This document shows positions 23,771-31,954 of a stretch of DNA of 45,444 nt, piece by piece. The position numbers were made by a program, and so were the translations under genes. The stretch comes from Clostridiales bacterium. GTDB taxonomy: Bacteria; Bacillota; Clostridia; Oscillospirales; Oscillospiraceae. Every line of letters starts with the position of its first letter. Position 1 is the first letter of the stretch. The notes beneath the pieces are model-generated. The model saw only the letters and a list, made by a program, of their open reading frames with translations, did not search any database and had not been told where the DNA came from. Location of the stretch: contig JALETK010000101.1 of the NCBI GenBank assembly GCA_022781505.1, positions 1 through 45,444 of the forward strand. The letters are read 5' to 3'.

Positions 23771-24313
23771 ATGATGCACAGGTTTTTTTATCGGAATTTT
23801 TCACTTGGGGATTTTCAGAATCCCATGTGGCTGCTGCTTGGCGGCTTTGCCGCTGGTTCCCTGACGGGCTGCCTTTGTTTTTGCTTGGTTCCGGACCAGA
23901 TGCCCGTGTGGCTGTGCTCCGGCCTTCTGACCGATTCGCCCGGGGTACTCTCCCAGGTGCTTTGCGGCTTGCTTCCCTTTTGCCTGGCGGGCGGGATTTG
24001 CCTTGTCTTCCCATGGCGCCCCGCGTGGCTGCTGCCCGCAGCCCTCTGCGGTTTTCTTCTTTCCTTTGCGGCCTGTGTTTTTGCGGCTGGCTGCGGCGGC
24101 GCCGGTTGGCTCATTGCCGCTGCGCTTCTGGCCGGCCGGTGCGCATCCCTGCCGCCTCTGTTCTGGTTCCTGCTCCGGCGCATGGAACTGCGGAATCTCT
24201 GCCTCGCCCGGGACTTTCTTCTGGCCTGCGGTCTCGGTGTGGCTCTGCAGCTTGTATTCATCTGGCTTTTGTCTCCCGCCCTGGGCGCGCTCAGCCAGTT
24301 TGTTTTCATCTAA
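23771..24313 (+). CDS. polytopic membrane protein, positional counterpart of SpoIIM
   Basis: A 180-residue, very hydrophobic protein with about five to six membrane helices, rich in Leu, Cys and Phe (GFAAGSLTGCLCFCLVP, AALCGFLLSFAACVFAAGC). The ATG pair at 23771/23774 has a GGAGGG site 5-8 nt upstream. In several Clostridia a membrane protein, SpoIIM, is encoded just before xerD; this gene holds that position and size and begins RFFYRNFSLGDFQNP, with a short N-terminal cytoplasmic segment as in SpoIIM. I do not see a sequence match strong enough to call it SpoIIM. It ends 20 nt before xerD. Confidence 0.55.
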   Translation: MMHRFFYRNFSLGDFQNPMWLLLGGFAAGSLTGCLCFCLVPDQMPVWLCSGLLTDSPGVLSQVLCGLLPFCLAGGICLVFPWRPAWLLPAALCGFLLSFAACVFAAGCGGAGWLIAAALLAGRCASLPPLFWFLLRRMELRNLCLARDFLLACGLGVALQLVFIWLLSPALGALSQFVFI

Positions 24314-24333
24314 ACGTAAAGGAACGTTGTCCT

Positions 24334-25215
24334 ATGTTAGATCTGATCAGTGCATACGAGACTTATTTGGTCAATGTAAAGCAGGCCTCCGCCAACACCA
24401 CCATTTCTTACCTGCGGGATGTCCGCCAGTTTTCGGATTGGCTGGCGGAGACGGAGGAGACCGAGCTGGAGGATGCCACCCGCGCTCAGATCTGCGGATA
24501 TCTGGATCACCTGTCTGCCGGTGGACGGTCCGCCGCCACCCTCTCCAGATCCGTGGCCAGCCTGCGGAATTTCTATGCCTATCTGGTTTCTGCTGGTTCC
24601 CTGCGGGAGACACCGGTGAAGGACGTCCATGTGAGTCGGGGAGAGAAACGCCTGCCTCAGATTCTGACGGGCCGGGAGGTGGAGCTGCTGCTGGCCCAGC
24701 CCGCCTGTGTGGACCCCAAGGGGTACCGGGACCGGGCCATGCTGGAGGTAATGTATGCCACGGGGCTCCGGGTCAGCGAGCTCATTGGCCTGAATGTGGA
24801 CGATGTAAGCCTGGACGGAGGCTTTCTCAAATGTGTGGGAAAGAAAACCAGATTTGTGCCCATGTATCCGGGGGCGGTGAAGGCCCTTGCTAGCTACATA
24901 CAGGATATCCGCCCCGGCATGGTGGCCCGCCCGGATGAGCCCGCCCTCTTTGTCAATGTCAGCGGCGAGCGCATGAGCCGGCAGGGCTTCTGGAAAATTC
25001 TGAAGCACTATCAGGAGATGGCCCACATCGACAAGGACATTACACCCCACACCCTGCGGCACAGCTTCGCCGTCCATCTGCTGGAGAACGGAGCCGATCT
25101 CCACTCCATTCAGGAGATGATGGGCCACAGCGACATCTCCTCCACCCAGCTCTATACCCAGCTGGTCAACCAGAATCTGAAAAATGTCTATAACAAATGT
25201 CACCCCAAAGCATAG
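24334..25215 (+). CDS. xerD: site-specific tyrosine recombinase XerD
   Basis: A 293-residue tyrosine recombinase that resolves chromosome dimers at dif. The N-terminal SAM-like domain is followed by the catalytic domain with R146 (ATGLRVSEL), K171 in the beta-turn GKKTRF, H239 and R242 (HTLRHSF), H265 (GHSDISS) and the nucleophile Y274 (TQLYTQ). Length is standard and the sequence is unlike a phage integrase. The ATG at 24334 follows AAAGGA. The same frame is open far upstream but there it is out of phase with the membrane protein and has no start signals. Confidence 0.93.
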   Translation: MLDLISAYETYLVNVKQASANTTISYLRDVRQFSDWLAETEETELEDATRAQICGYLDHLSAGGRSAATLSRSVASLRNFYAYLVSAGSLRETPVKDVHVSRGEKRLPQILTGREVELLLAQPACVDPKGYRDRAMLEVMYATGLRVSELIGLNVDDVSLDGGFLKCVGKKTRFVPMYPGAVKALASYIQDIRPGMVARPDEPALFVNVSGERMSRQGFWKILKHYQEMAHIDKDITPHTLRHSFAVHLLENGADLHSIQEMMGHSDISSTQLYTQLVNQNLKNVYNKCHPKA

Positions 25216-25254
25216 GTCCGGAGATTCGCCGCCTGCGGGTCTGCGGGCCTTTTT
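25215..25254 (+). terminator. probable terminator after xerD
   Basis: GGTCCG (25215-25220) pairs with CGGGCC (25244-25249), with an internal CCGC/GCGG, and is followed by five T. The stem is short and includes a T-G pair. Confidence 0.5.
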
Positions 25255-25277
25255 CTGATAATGAGAGGAGCGTTTTT

Positions 25278-25961
25278 ATGCGTCTGCTGCTTGCGGAGGA
25301 CGAGCACGATCTGTCCGACGCCCTTTGCGCCATTCTGAAGCACAATCACTATTCCGTGGATCCGGTTTACGACGGAGCCGAGGCGCTGGAGTACATCCGC
25401 TCCGGTCAGTATGACGGCGTCATTCTGGATCTGATGATGCCAAAGCTGGACGGCCTGTCCGTCCTGCGCACCATCCGGGAGGAGCGGAATCCCGTCCCTA
25501 TCCTGATTCTCACCGCCAAATCCCAGGTGGAGGACCGGATTTCCGGTCTGGATCAAGGGGCGGACGACTATCTGGTAAAGCCCTTTGCCATGGGAGAGCT
25601 TCTGGCCCGGGTTCGTGCCATGACCCGAAGGAGAGCCGGTTTTGCGCCGAACCTTCTTCGCTGCGGCAACATCAGCCTGAGCCGGGAGACCTTCATCCTG
25701 GCGGGCCCCAAAGGGGAGCAGCGCCTTGGGAGCAAGGAGTTTCAGATTCTGGAGCTGCTTATGGAAAATCCCGAGCGAGTGATTTCCACGGAGCAGTTTC
25801 TGTCCAAGGTGTGGGGCTATGATGCGGACGCGGAGATCAGCGTTGTGTGGGTGTATATCTCCGGCCTGCGAAAGAAGCTGGCCGGTGTGGGCAGCTCCGT
25901 GGAAATCAAGGCAAACCGTGGTGTCGGCTATCTGCTGGCGCAGACGGAGGACCGGAAATGA
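25278..25961 (+). CDS. OmpR-family response regulator
   Basis: A 227-residue regulator with an N-terminal receiver (E7-D8 acidic pair, phospho-acceptor D51 in VILDLMMPKLDG, K101 in YLVKPF) and a C-terminal winged helix (LGSKEFQILELLMENPERVIS; SVVWVYISGLRKKL; NRGVGYLL). The ATG at 25278 follows GAGAGGAG. It pairs with the kinase gene that overlaps it by 4 nt. Receivers of this subtype (MRLLLAEDEHDL) are common in gut Clostridia next to VTC-domain genes, as is the case 2 kb downstream. Confidence 0.92.
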   Translation: MRLLLAEDEHDLSDALCAILKHNHYSVDPVYDGAEALEYIRSGQYDGVILDLMMPKLDGLSVLRTIREERNPVPILILTAKSQVEDRISGLDQGADDYLVKPFAMGELLARVRAMTRRRAGFAPNLLRCGNISLSRETFILAGPKGEQRLGSKEFQILELLMENPERVISTEQFLSKVWGYDADAEISVVWVYISGLRKKLAGVGSSVEIKANRGVGYLLAQTEDRK

Positions 25962-27193
25962 TACAGAAGCTGCAAAAAAAGTTTATCGCCATTGTCATCA
26001 CGGCCATTGCTCTTGTGATTCTGATTCTGCTGGGTTCCATCAACGTTTTAAAGCACAGTGTGACCACCCGGCAGGCGGACGAAATGCTGGGCTACCTCAT
26101 GGACAACGGCGGACGGTTCCCGGCTTTTTCCCCGGATGACCGGTACGGCAGAAAGCCCGATAAGCCGGGAATGCCGGATATCAATCCGGACACCGGCTTT
26201 CGGACCCGGTTTTTTGTGGTATGGGTAGACGAGCAGGGACGGGCCGCCCGGGTGGACACGGGGCACATCGCCTCCATCTCCTCAGAGGAGGCCGTCTCCT
26301 ATGGCGAGCAGATCGCCCAGACCGGAAAGAGCAGCGGATACCTGGACAGCTATCGCTACGGGCGCTTTCAGAGCCAGACAGGCGCTATGCTGATTTTCCT
26401 GGACTGCAGCACGGAGCTGTACAGCGACAAGGTGTTTCTCCTCCTGTCCTGCGGCATTGGCGCAGCCACCTTCCTGCTGGTGTCCCTTGTGGCGGTGCTC
26501 TATTCCCGGAGGATCATTCATCCGGTTCAGGTGGCTACGGAGAAGCAGTCTCAGTTTCTGGCCGACGCCAGCCACGAGCTGAAGACGCCCCTTGCGGTTA
26601 TCTCCGCCAGCAACGACGTTTTGGAGCTCACTGGCAGCGGCGGGAAGTGGACCGCCAACATCCGCAATCAGGTTACACGGATGGACGGTCTTCTCAAATC
26701 CATGCTGGAGCTCACCAGGCTGGATTCTGCGAATCCCCGCCTGCAGATGGAGCCTCTGGATTTAAGTGCGCTGGTCCTGGAGGCGGCAGAGCCCTTTTCT
26801 GTTCTGGCCCAGGCCAATCATGTAAGTCTGACGCTGGACATCGCCCCGTCTCTCGGGCTTACGGGCGACCGGCAGGCGCTGCAGCACCTGATCTCCATCC
26901 TTCTGGACAACGCCGTAAAATACGCCGGCCCGGAGGGAGCGGTTCAGGTTCGACTCTTTCTCCGGGGGAAAGGCCCCTGCCTCTCGGTGGAAAATACCTG
27001 TACGGAGCCGCCTGCGGAGGATCTGAACCGGCTCTTTGACCGGTTTTACCGCAGCGACACCTCCCGTTCCCGTGAAACCGGGGGCTACGGTCTGGGCCTG
27101 TCCATTGCAAAGTCCATCTGCCAGGCCCACAAGGCCGGCATCTCCGCCAGTACCCTCCAAAACGGCAACATATGCTTTGAGGTCTGCTTCTGA
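25958..27193 (+). CDS. sensor histidine kinase
   Basis: A 411-residue kinase with helices at about 9-29 and 159-182 around an extracytoplasmic domain of some 125 residues. There is almost no linker: the HisKA domain begins about 20 residues after the second helix, so no HAMP is visible. The phospho-acceptor is H206 in DASHELKTPLAV. In the ATPase domain the N-box is LLDNAVKYA and G2 is GGYGLGLS. The G1 position reads SVENTCTEPP, where most kinases have DxGxG, so the first glycine box is divergent. This is the EnvZ/CarS-like pattern of many CovS-type Clostridial kinases. ATG at 25958 overlaps the regulator. Confidence 0.9.
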   Translation: MIQKLQKKFIAIVITAIALVILILLGSINVLKHSVTTRQADEMLGYLMDNGGRFPAFSPDDRYGRKPDKPGMPDINPDTGFRTRFFVVWVDEQGRAARVDTGHIASISSEEAVSYGEQIAQTGKSSGYLDSYRYGRFQSQTGAMLIFLDCSTELYSDKVFLLLSCGIGAATFLLVSLVAVLYSRRIIHPVQVATEKQSQFLADASHELKTPLAVISASNDVLELTGSGGKWTANIRNQVTRMDGLLKSMLELTRLDSANPRLQMEPLDLSALVLEAAEPFSVLAQANHVSLTLDIAPSLGLTGDRQALQHLISILLDNAVKYAGPEGAVQVRLFLRGKGPCLSVENTCTEPPAEDLNRLFDRFYRSDTSRSRETGGYGLGLSIAKSICQAHKAGISASTLQNGNICFEVCF

Positions 27194-27213
27194 TTGCCAA
27201 AAGCGGCAGCGCC

Positions 27214-27254
27214 CAAAAAGTCCGCATTCCGTCCTTCGGAGTGCGGACTTTTTG
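27214..27254 (+). terminator. intrinsic terminator after the second two-component system
   Basis: Perfect 13-bp stem CAAAAAGTCCGCA (27214-27226) / TGCGGACTTTTTG (27242-27254). The run of T is within the right arm. It separates the two-component system from the VTC operon. The rest of the gap to 27406 is AT-rich; a TACAAT at 27372-27377 could be a -10 box, but no good -35 is seen. Confidence 0.85.
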
Positions 27255-27406
27255 ATTGGGCCAGCAGGCGCAGCCTCGGTCTCAAATCATCGCCTCAAAA
27301 AATAATTGCCGCAATCATAAATTATTTTGCAATAAAGACCGGGTTCTAAATTAGCTTTAAGGTTCCTGTTGTACAATGCCAGTATCACATAGGAAGGAGC
27401 CTGTAT

Positions 27407-28168
27407 ATGGAGCACTGCGAATGCTTTGAACGCTATGAGCAAAAATACCTGCTGAATCAGGAGGCGTACAACCGTCTGCGTCAGGAGCTGGAACAGAAAA
27501 TGGCGCTGGATCAGTACGGCGTCAGCCAGATCTACAGCGTATATTTTGACACACCGGATCACCGGATGATCCGAAATTCCCTGGATAAGCCCACCTATAA
27601 GGAAAAGCTGCGGCTGCGAAGCTACGGCTGCGCCGCGGCTCAGAAGCCGGTTTTTCTGGAGCTGAAGAAAAAATTCGGCGGAGTTGTTTACAAGCGCCGG
27701 GCTGAGATGCCCCTGCAGTCCGCGGAGGCATACCTGTACCACGGGATATACCCGGCGGAACGGTCTCAGGTGCTGCGGGAGGTGGACTATCTCCGGGCGT
27801 TTTACAGGGAACTTGTCCCCACGGCGTGGATTGGATACACCCGGGTGGCCCTATACGGCCTGGAGGACCCCAATCTCCGGATTACCTTCGACTGGGATCT
27901 TCGCTGGCGGGACTGGGATCTGCATCTGGGGGCCAATACGGAGGGAAATCCCCTTTTGTCCCCAGAGCTGCGGCTTATGGAGATCAAGCTCCCCGGAGCC
28001 ATGCCCATGTGGATGGTTCGTCTGTTTGACGCGCTGGAGCTCTATCCCACCTCTTTTTCCAAATACGGAACGGCCTATCAAGAAAGTGTCCTCCAGGGCG
28101 CGGTATCCCGGCGCGTCCAGGTGCCGCTGCCGAACGGAACCACGAAAGGAATGATTGTCTGTGCTTAA
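27407..28168 (+). CDS. VTC-domain protein, putative polyphosphate polymerase
   Basis: A 253-residue protein with the VTC (triphosphate tunnel) domain. Conserved pieces in order are ERYEQKYLL, YSVYFDTPD, YKEKLRLRSYG, FLELKKKFGGVVYKRR, and EIKLPGAMPMWM near the C-terminus. These supply the basic tunnel and acidic metal ligands that in yeast Vtc4 make polyphosphate from ATP. Bacterial members are predicted, not generally proven, to do the same. No membrane helix is present; the next gene supplies one. The three-gene order VTC, DUF4956, surface beta-helix protein is common in Clostridia. It overlaps the next gene by 8 nt. Confidence 0.85.
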   Translation: MEHCECFERYEQKYLLNQEAYNRLRQELEQKMALDQYGVSQIYSVYFDTPDHRMIRNSLDKPTYKEKLRLRSYGCAAAQKPVFLELKKKFGGVVYKRRAEMPLQSAEAYLYHGIYPAERSQVLREVDYLRAFYRELVPTAWIGYTRVALYGLEDPNLRITFDWDLRWRDWDLHLGANTEGNPLLSPELRLMEIKLPGAMPMWMVRLFDALELYPTSFSKYGTAYQESVLQGAVSRRVQVPLPNGTTKGMIVCA

Positions 28169-28838
28169 TGAACTGTTTTCCAGCGTACTGACCGGTGAAA
28201 CCGGCTTTTTGGGCTTCCTGGCGTGCAGCGCCGCTTCCATTTTTCTGGGGCTGCTGGCGGCCTGGTGCTATACATATAAGAATCACTGCAATAAGGGCTT
28301 TGTTCAGTCTCTGGTGGTGCTTCCCCTGCTGGTGCAGGTGGTGATCATGCTGGTCAATGGCAGCATCGGCACCGGTGTCGCCGTGGCGGGCGCCTTCAGC
28401 CTGGTGCGATTCCGCTCCGTTCCGGGGGGCGCCCGGGAGATTGTGAGTATTTTCCTGTCCATGGCCATCGGCCTTGCCACAGGTATGGGCTACCTGGCGG
28501 TGGCGGCGCTTCTCACCGTGTTTGCCTGCTGTGCCGGTCTGCTGCTGGCACGGCTGGATTTCGGGGAGAAGCAGACCAGAGAGCGGATTCTGCGGATTAC
28601 CATTCCTGAGAGCCTGGATTACGAGGGCGTGTTCGAGGATCTGATGGAGTCTTACACCAGCCGCTGGGAGCTTGTGAGCGTTCGCACGGCCAACATGGGC
28701 AGCCTGTATAAGCTGTCCTACCGAATTACCATGAAGCCCGGCGCAGGAGAGAAGGCCTTCCTGGATGATCTTCGCTGCCGGAACGGCAATCTGGAAATCT
28801 CCTGCGGCAAAATATCCTCCAATGAAGAGCTGCTGTAG
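28161..28838 (+). CDS. DUF4956 membrane protein
   Basis: A 225-residue protein with four membrane helices in the first 130 residues (GFLACSAASIFLGLLAAWC; VVLPLLVQVVIMLV; GVAVAGAFSLVRFRS; LAVAALLTVFACCAGLLLA) and a soluble C-terminal domain with an ACT-like beta-alpha layout. The conserved GAFSLVRFRSVPGGAREI fits DUF4956. The GTG at 28161 is preferred because GAAAGGA lies 10 nt upstream; a TTG at 28155 is too close. DUF4956 proteins are nearly always encoded beside VTC-domain proteins, so this one probably anchors the polymerase or passes its product through the membrane. That role is inferred. Confidence 0.85.
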   Translation: MLNELFSSVLTGETGFLGFLACSAASIFLGLLAAWCYTYKNHCNKGFVQSLVVLPLLVQVVIMLVNGSIGTGVAVAGAFSLVRFRSVPGGAREIVSIFLSMAIGLATGMGYLAVAALLTVFACCAGLLLARLDFGEKQTRERILRITIPESLDYEGVFEDLMESYTSRWELVSVRTANMGSLYKLSYRITMKPGAGEKAFLDDLRCRNGNLEISCGKISSNEELL

Positions 28839-28855
28839 AAAGGAGCGATCATTTT

Positions 28856-30730
28856 ATGAAGCGATTGTGCGCTGCGGCGCTGGCTCTGCTCTGGCTGCCG
28901 GCGCTGCTCCTGGGCTGCGGAAATAAGACCGCAGGGGAGACGTCTGTCCCGACGGAAACCGATGCAACGGCGCTGACTGCAATGACGGAGACCTTTTCCG
29001 CCACAGATTTGGAGGTGGGCTATGACGAGAGCTCCGCTGTCACCGTCACCTGCTCCGGATCTCAGGTCAGCGTGGACGGCTCCGGCGTTACGGCGGAGAA
29101 CGGCCAGGTTTCCATCACCGGTGGAGGCAGCTTTGTACTGTCCGGTGCGCTGAACGGTCAGGTCTGTGTGGATGCCAAGGACGAGGAGATTCATCTGATT
29201 CTGAAGGGCATTGACATTACCAGCAGCGACGGCCCCGCGGTGTATGTGAAAAAAGCCTCCAAGGTCATTGTCACCCTGGAGGCGGACACCGTGAATTCGC
29301 TCACGGACAGCCAGACCTATACCCTGGCCCCGGGGGAGGATGAGCCCAACGCCTGCCTGTACTCAAAGTCTGACCTCACCATTAACGGCCAGGGAAGCCT
29401 CTCCGTCACCGGCAATTACAACCATGGAATCTACTGCAAGGACGCCCTGAGCATCACCGACGGAAATCTGACCGTCACATCCGTGAACGACGGCCTGAAG
29501 GGCAAGGACTCCGTTCAGATTTTGACCTGCTCACTTGCCATACAGGCGGGGGGCGACGGAATCCAGTCCAACAACGGGGAGGATGCTGCCCTGGGCTATG
29601 TCTCCATCGCCGGCGGAAGCTATACCATTGACGCCGGAGGAGACGGCATTCAGGCGGAGACCGCCCTGCAAATCAAAGGGGGCAGCTTCCAGATTCAAAG
29701 CGGCACCGCCGGCGGGGAGGAGAGCGGCAAGGGCCTGAAGGGCGGAGCTGCGCTGAACGTTTCCGGCGGGAGCTTCCGGCTGAATTGTACCGATGACGCC
29801 CTGCACACCAATGGAGACCTTTCCATCACCGGCGGCGAATTCACCATTGCCTCCTCTGACGACGGTGTTCATGCCGACGGAGCCGTGACCATTGCGGGGG
29901 GCTCCATTCACATCACAGAGAGCTACGAGGGCATTGAGGGGCTGTCCGTCACCGTCACCGGCGGCGAAATCGTTCTCACCGCCTCGGATGACGGTGTCAA
30001 TGCCGCAGACGGCTCCGGAGGAGATTTCCCCATGGGCTTCGGGCATATGGGCGCTTCCTCCGATTGCTTTATCCGCATTTCCGGCGGAAGCCTGGAAATC
30101 AATGCAGTGGGAGACGGGGTTGACTCCAACGGCGCCCTTTATGTGGACGGTGGAACCCTTCTGGTGGGCGGCTTCACCGGCTCCGGTGACAGTGTGCTGG
30201 ACTATGAAAACACGGCGGAAATCACCGGCGGCACGGTAATCGCCGCCGGGAGCGCAGGCATGGCCGCCGGCTTTACCGACGGCTCCACCCAGTATTCCTT
30301 CCTGGTGAGCTTCCAGACGGCGATGCCCGGGGGCACAGAGCTGATTGTCACAGACAGCAGCGGCGCTGAAATCTGCCGGTACACCCCCCAGGGGAACTAT
30401 CAAAGCATTGTGGTCAGCACCCCTCAGCTGAAAAACGGGGAGACCTATACGGTGACCGCCGGCCAGGAATCCCTGCAGGTGACTCTGACGCAGATTGCCA
30501 CCAATTCCGGCGGCATGGGCGGAGGCTTTGGCAACAAGGGAGGCGGCTTTGGCGGCAGAGGCGACGGCGGCCGATTCCCGGGCGGCATGGAGGATACGCC
30601 GCCCGATGGAGCAAACCAGCCGGGAGGCGGCCGGATGCCCCCGGACGGTATGACTCCGCCAACCGACGAAAACGGTGACCAGAACATGACGCCCCCGGAG
30701 GCGCCTGCCGAACCGGGAAAAAACGTATAA
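28856..30730 (+). CDS. carbohydrate-binding beta-helix lipoprotein (Cthe_2159-like, DUF4353)
   Basis: A 624-residue surface lipoprotein with lipobox LLLGC. From about residue 60 to 440 it is built of repeats of about 20 residues such as VSITGGGSFVLSGA, LSITDGNLTV, VSIAGGSYTIDAGGDGIQ and VTIAGGSIHIT, the ladder of a right-handed parallel beta-helix. Repeated DDGVHAD, GDGIQSN and SDDGVNAAD loops are likely calcium sites. Members of this fold (Cthe_2159) bind acidic polysaccharides or cellulose. The last 90 residues are a low-complexity tail rich in Gly, Pro, Asp and Met. It follows DUF4956 by 17 nt with an AGAAAGGAG site. A pectin-lyase-like catalytic site is not visible. Confidence 0.82.
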   Translation: MKRLCAAALALLWLPALLLGCGNKTAGETSVPTETDATALTAMTETFSATDLEVGYDESSAVTVTCSGSQVSVDGSGVTAENGQVSITGGGSFVLSGALNGQVCVDAKDEEIHLILKGIDITSSDGPAVYVKKASKVIVTLEADTVNSLTDSQTYTLAPGEDEPNACLYSKSDLTINGQGSLSVTGNYNHGIYCKDALSITDGNLTVTSVNDGLKGKDSVQILTCSLAIQAGGDGIQSNNGEDAALGYVSIAGGSYTIDAGGDGIQAETALQIKGGSFQIQSGTAGGEESGKGLKGGAALNVSGGSFRLNCTDDALHTNGDLSITGGEFTIASSDDGVHADGAVTIAGGSIHITESYEGIEGLSVTVTGGEIVLTASDDGVNAADGSGGDFPMGFGHMGASSDCFIRISGGSLEINAVGDGVDSNGALYVDGGTLLVGGFTGSGDSVLDYENTAEITGGTVIAAGSAGMAAGFTDGSTQYSFLVSFQTAMPGGTELIVTDSSGAEICRYTPQGNYQSIVVSTPQLKNGETYTVTAGQESLQVTLTQIATNSGGMGGGFGNKGGGFGGRGDGGRFPGGMEDTPPDGANQPGGGRMPPDGMTPPTDENGDQNMTPPEAPAEPGKNV

Positions 30731-30736
30731 AGCAGC

Positions 30737-30780
30737 ATATCCCCCCAGCGCCCTGAACCGGCGCCGGGGGGATATTTGTT
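30737..30780 (+). terminator. intrinsic terminator after the VTC operon
   Basis: Stem ATATCCCCCCAGCGCC (30737-30752) / GGCGCCGGGGGGATAT (30760-30775) with one mismatch, followed by TTGTT. Confidence 0.8.
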
Positions 30781-30854
30781 ATGGGGCGGGAAAGGGGAGA
30801 CCTTCCGCATCCATTCGCAGCTGATAGAAAAACTGAAGCCACCGGCCCCTCATT

Positions 30855-30950
30855 TGTCATCCTGAGGCGCAGCCGAAGGATCTCATCCACCGGGGTTCCG
30901 TTTCGGAACTCTCAAAGCGCAAGCTCCTTCGCCGGTGGCTCAGGATGACA
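30855..30950. repeat. palindromic repeat with TGTCATCCTGAG ends
   Basis: TGTCATCCTGAG (30855-30866) and CTCAGGATGACA (30939-30950) are perfect inverted copies. Nested inside are CGAAGGA (30874-30880) / TCCTTCG (30925-30931). AGCCACCGG just upstream (30837-30845) is the inverse of CCGGTGGCT at 30932-30940. Dispersed intergenic repeats with this word are known from many bacteria; here there is one copy. It lies between the VTC operon terminator and spoIIIAA; nothing else is seen in 30781-31030. Confidence 0.7.
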
Positions 30951-31090
30951 GGTCGGGTGCAGTGAAAAGTTTCTTTCATATGCTTTTAATGATATCACTG
31001 CATCCCCGAAAAGGCAACCGTGTGTTTTTTCAAATCCCGGCGTCATACATCCGGGAGGCGTCTCATATGGTTGCAGTGGGAGTTGAGAAT

Positions 31091-31954
31091 ATGATTTGTT
31101 GCTGGCAAGGGCTATTGGAGCTGCTTCCTCTCTGGCTTCGGGAGCCCATGGACGCCGGAGGGCGGGACAAGCAGGTGTTGGAGCTCCGACTTCGTCTGGG
31201 GCAGATGCCTCAGGCGGTAACCGGGAGAGGGGAGTGGTACCCGGCCTGCCGCCGGATTGGGGCGGAGGATCTCAATTACGTTGTCAATGTGGCCTCCCGG
31301 TATTCCCCCTACGCCGCCGTAACCCTGGCGAAGGGATATCTCACCGCCCGGGGAGGCCACCGGGTCGGCGTCTGCGGAAGCGGCGTCATCCAGGCAGGGC
31401 GCATCACCGGGTTCAAAGAGCTCCATTCCCTGTGCATCCGGGTGGCCCGGGACATCCCTGGCTTTGCCGCCGGTCTGGAGCAGGACCTGGGGACAGGCTC
31501 CGTCCTTCTCATCGGCCCTCCGGGAAGCGGAAAAACCACTTTGCTGCGGGACCTGATCCGTCGCATCTCTCAGGTGCGCCGGGAGCAGATCAGTGTGGTG
31601 GACGAGCGTGGGGAGCTGTTCCCCGTGAGTGGCAGCGGCTTCGCCTTTCCCACCGGAGACCGGACGGATGTGCTGACCGGCGCGGGAAAGCGGGAGGGAA
31701 TGGAGCTGGTGCTCCGCTCCATGGGGCCCGCCTGGATTGCCGTGGATGAGATCACGGCTCTGGAAGACTGCGAGGCCATGGAGGCCTGCGGCAATTGCGG
31801 TGTTCGGTTCCTTGCCACGGCCCATGCCAGGGATTCGGGGGAGCTGAGCCGCAGGCCGGTATACCGGAAGCTAATGAACAGCGGTCTGTTCGGGCGGCTT
31901 GTCTGCCTGGGAGAAGACCGGACATTCACAATGGAGAGGTTGGAAAAGGTATGA
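31091..31954 (+). CDS. spoIIIAA: stage III sporulation protein AA (ATPase)
   Basis: A 287-residue secretion-type ATPase that powers or assembles the SpoIIIA-SpoIIQ channel from the mother-cell side. Walker A is GPPGSGKTTLL and the following SVVDERGELFP and WIAVDEITALED are the Walker B region. RHPVCGS-like GGHRVGVCGSGV precedes them. The ATG at 31091 gives about 30 residues before LELRLRLG, as in the family, and has GGGAG 8 nt upstream; the ATG at 31067 after GGGAGG is the alternative. CATACAT at 31044-31050 resembles a sigma-E -10 element. It overlaps spoIIIAB by 4 nt. Confidence 0.93.
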   Translation: MICCWQGLLELLPLWLREPMDAGGRDKQVLELRLRLGQMPQAVTGRGEWYPACRRIGAEDLNYVVNVASRYSPYAAVTLAKGYLTARGGHRVGVCGSGVIQAGRITGFKELHSLCIRVARDIPGFAAGLEQDLGTGSVLLIGPPGSGKTTLLRDLIRRISQVRREQISVVDERGELFPVSGSGFAFPTGDRTDVLTGAGKREGMELVLRSMGPAWIAVDEITALEDCEAMEACGNCGVRFLATAHARDSGELSRRPVYRKLMNSGLFGRLVCLGEDRTFTMERLEKV

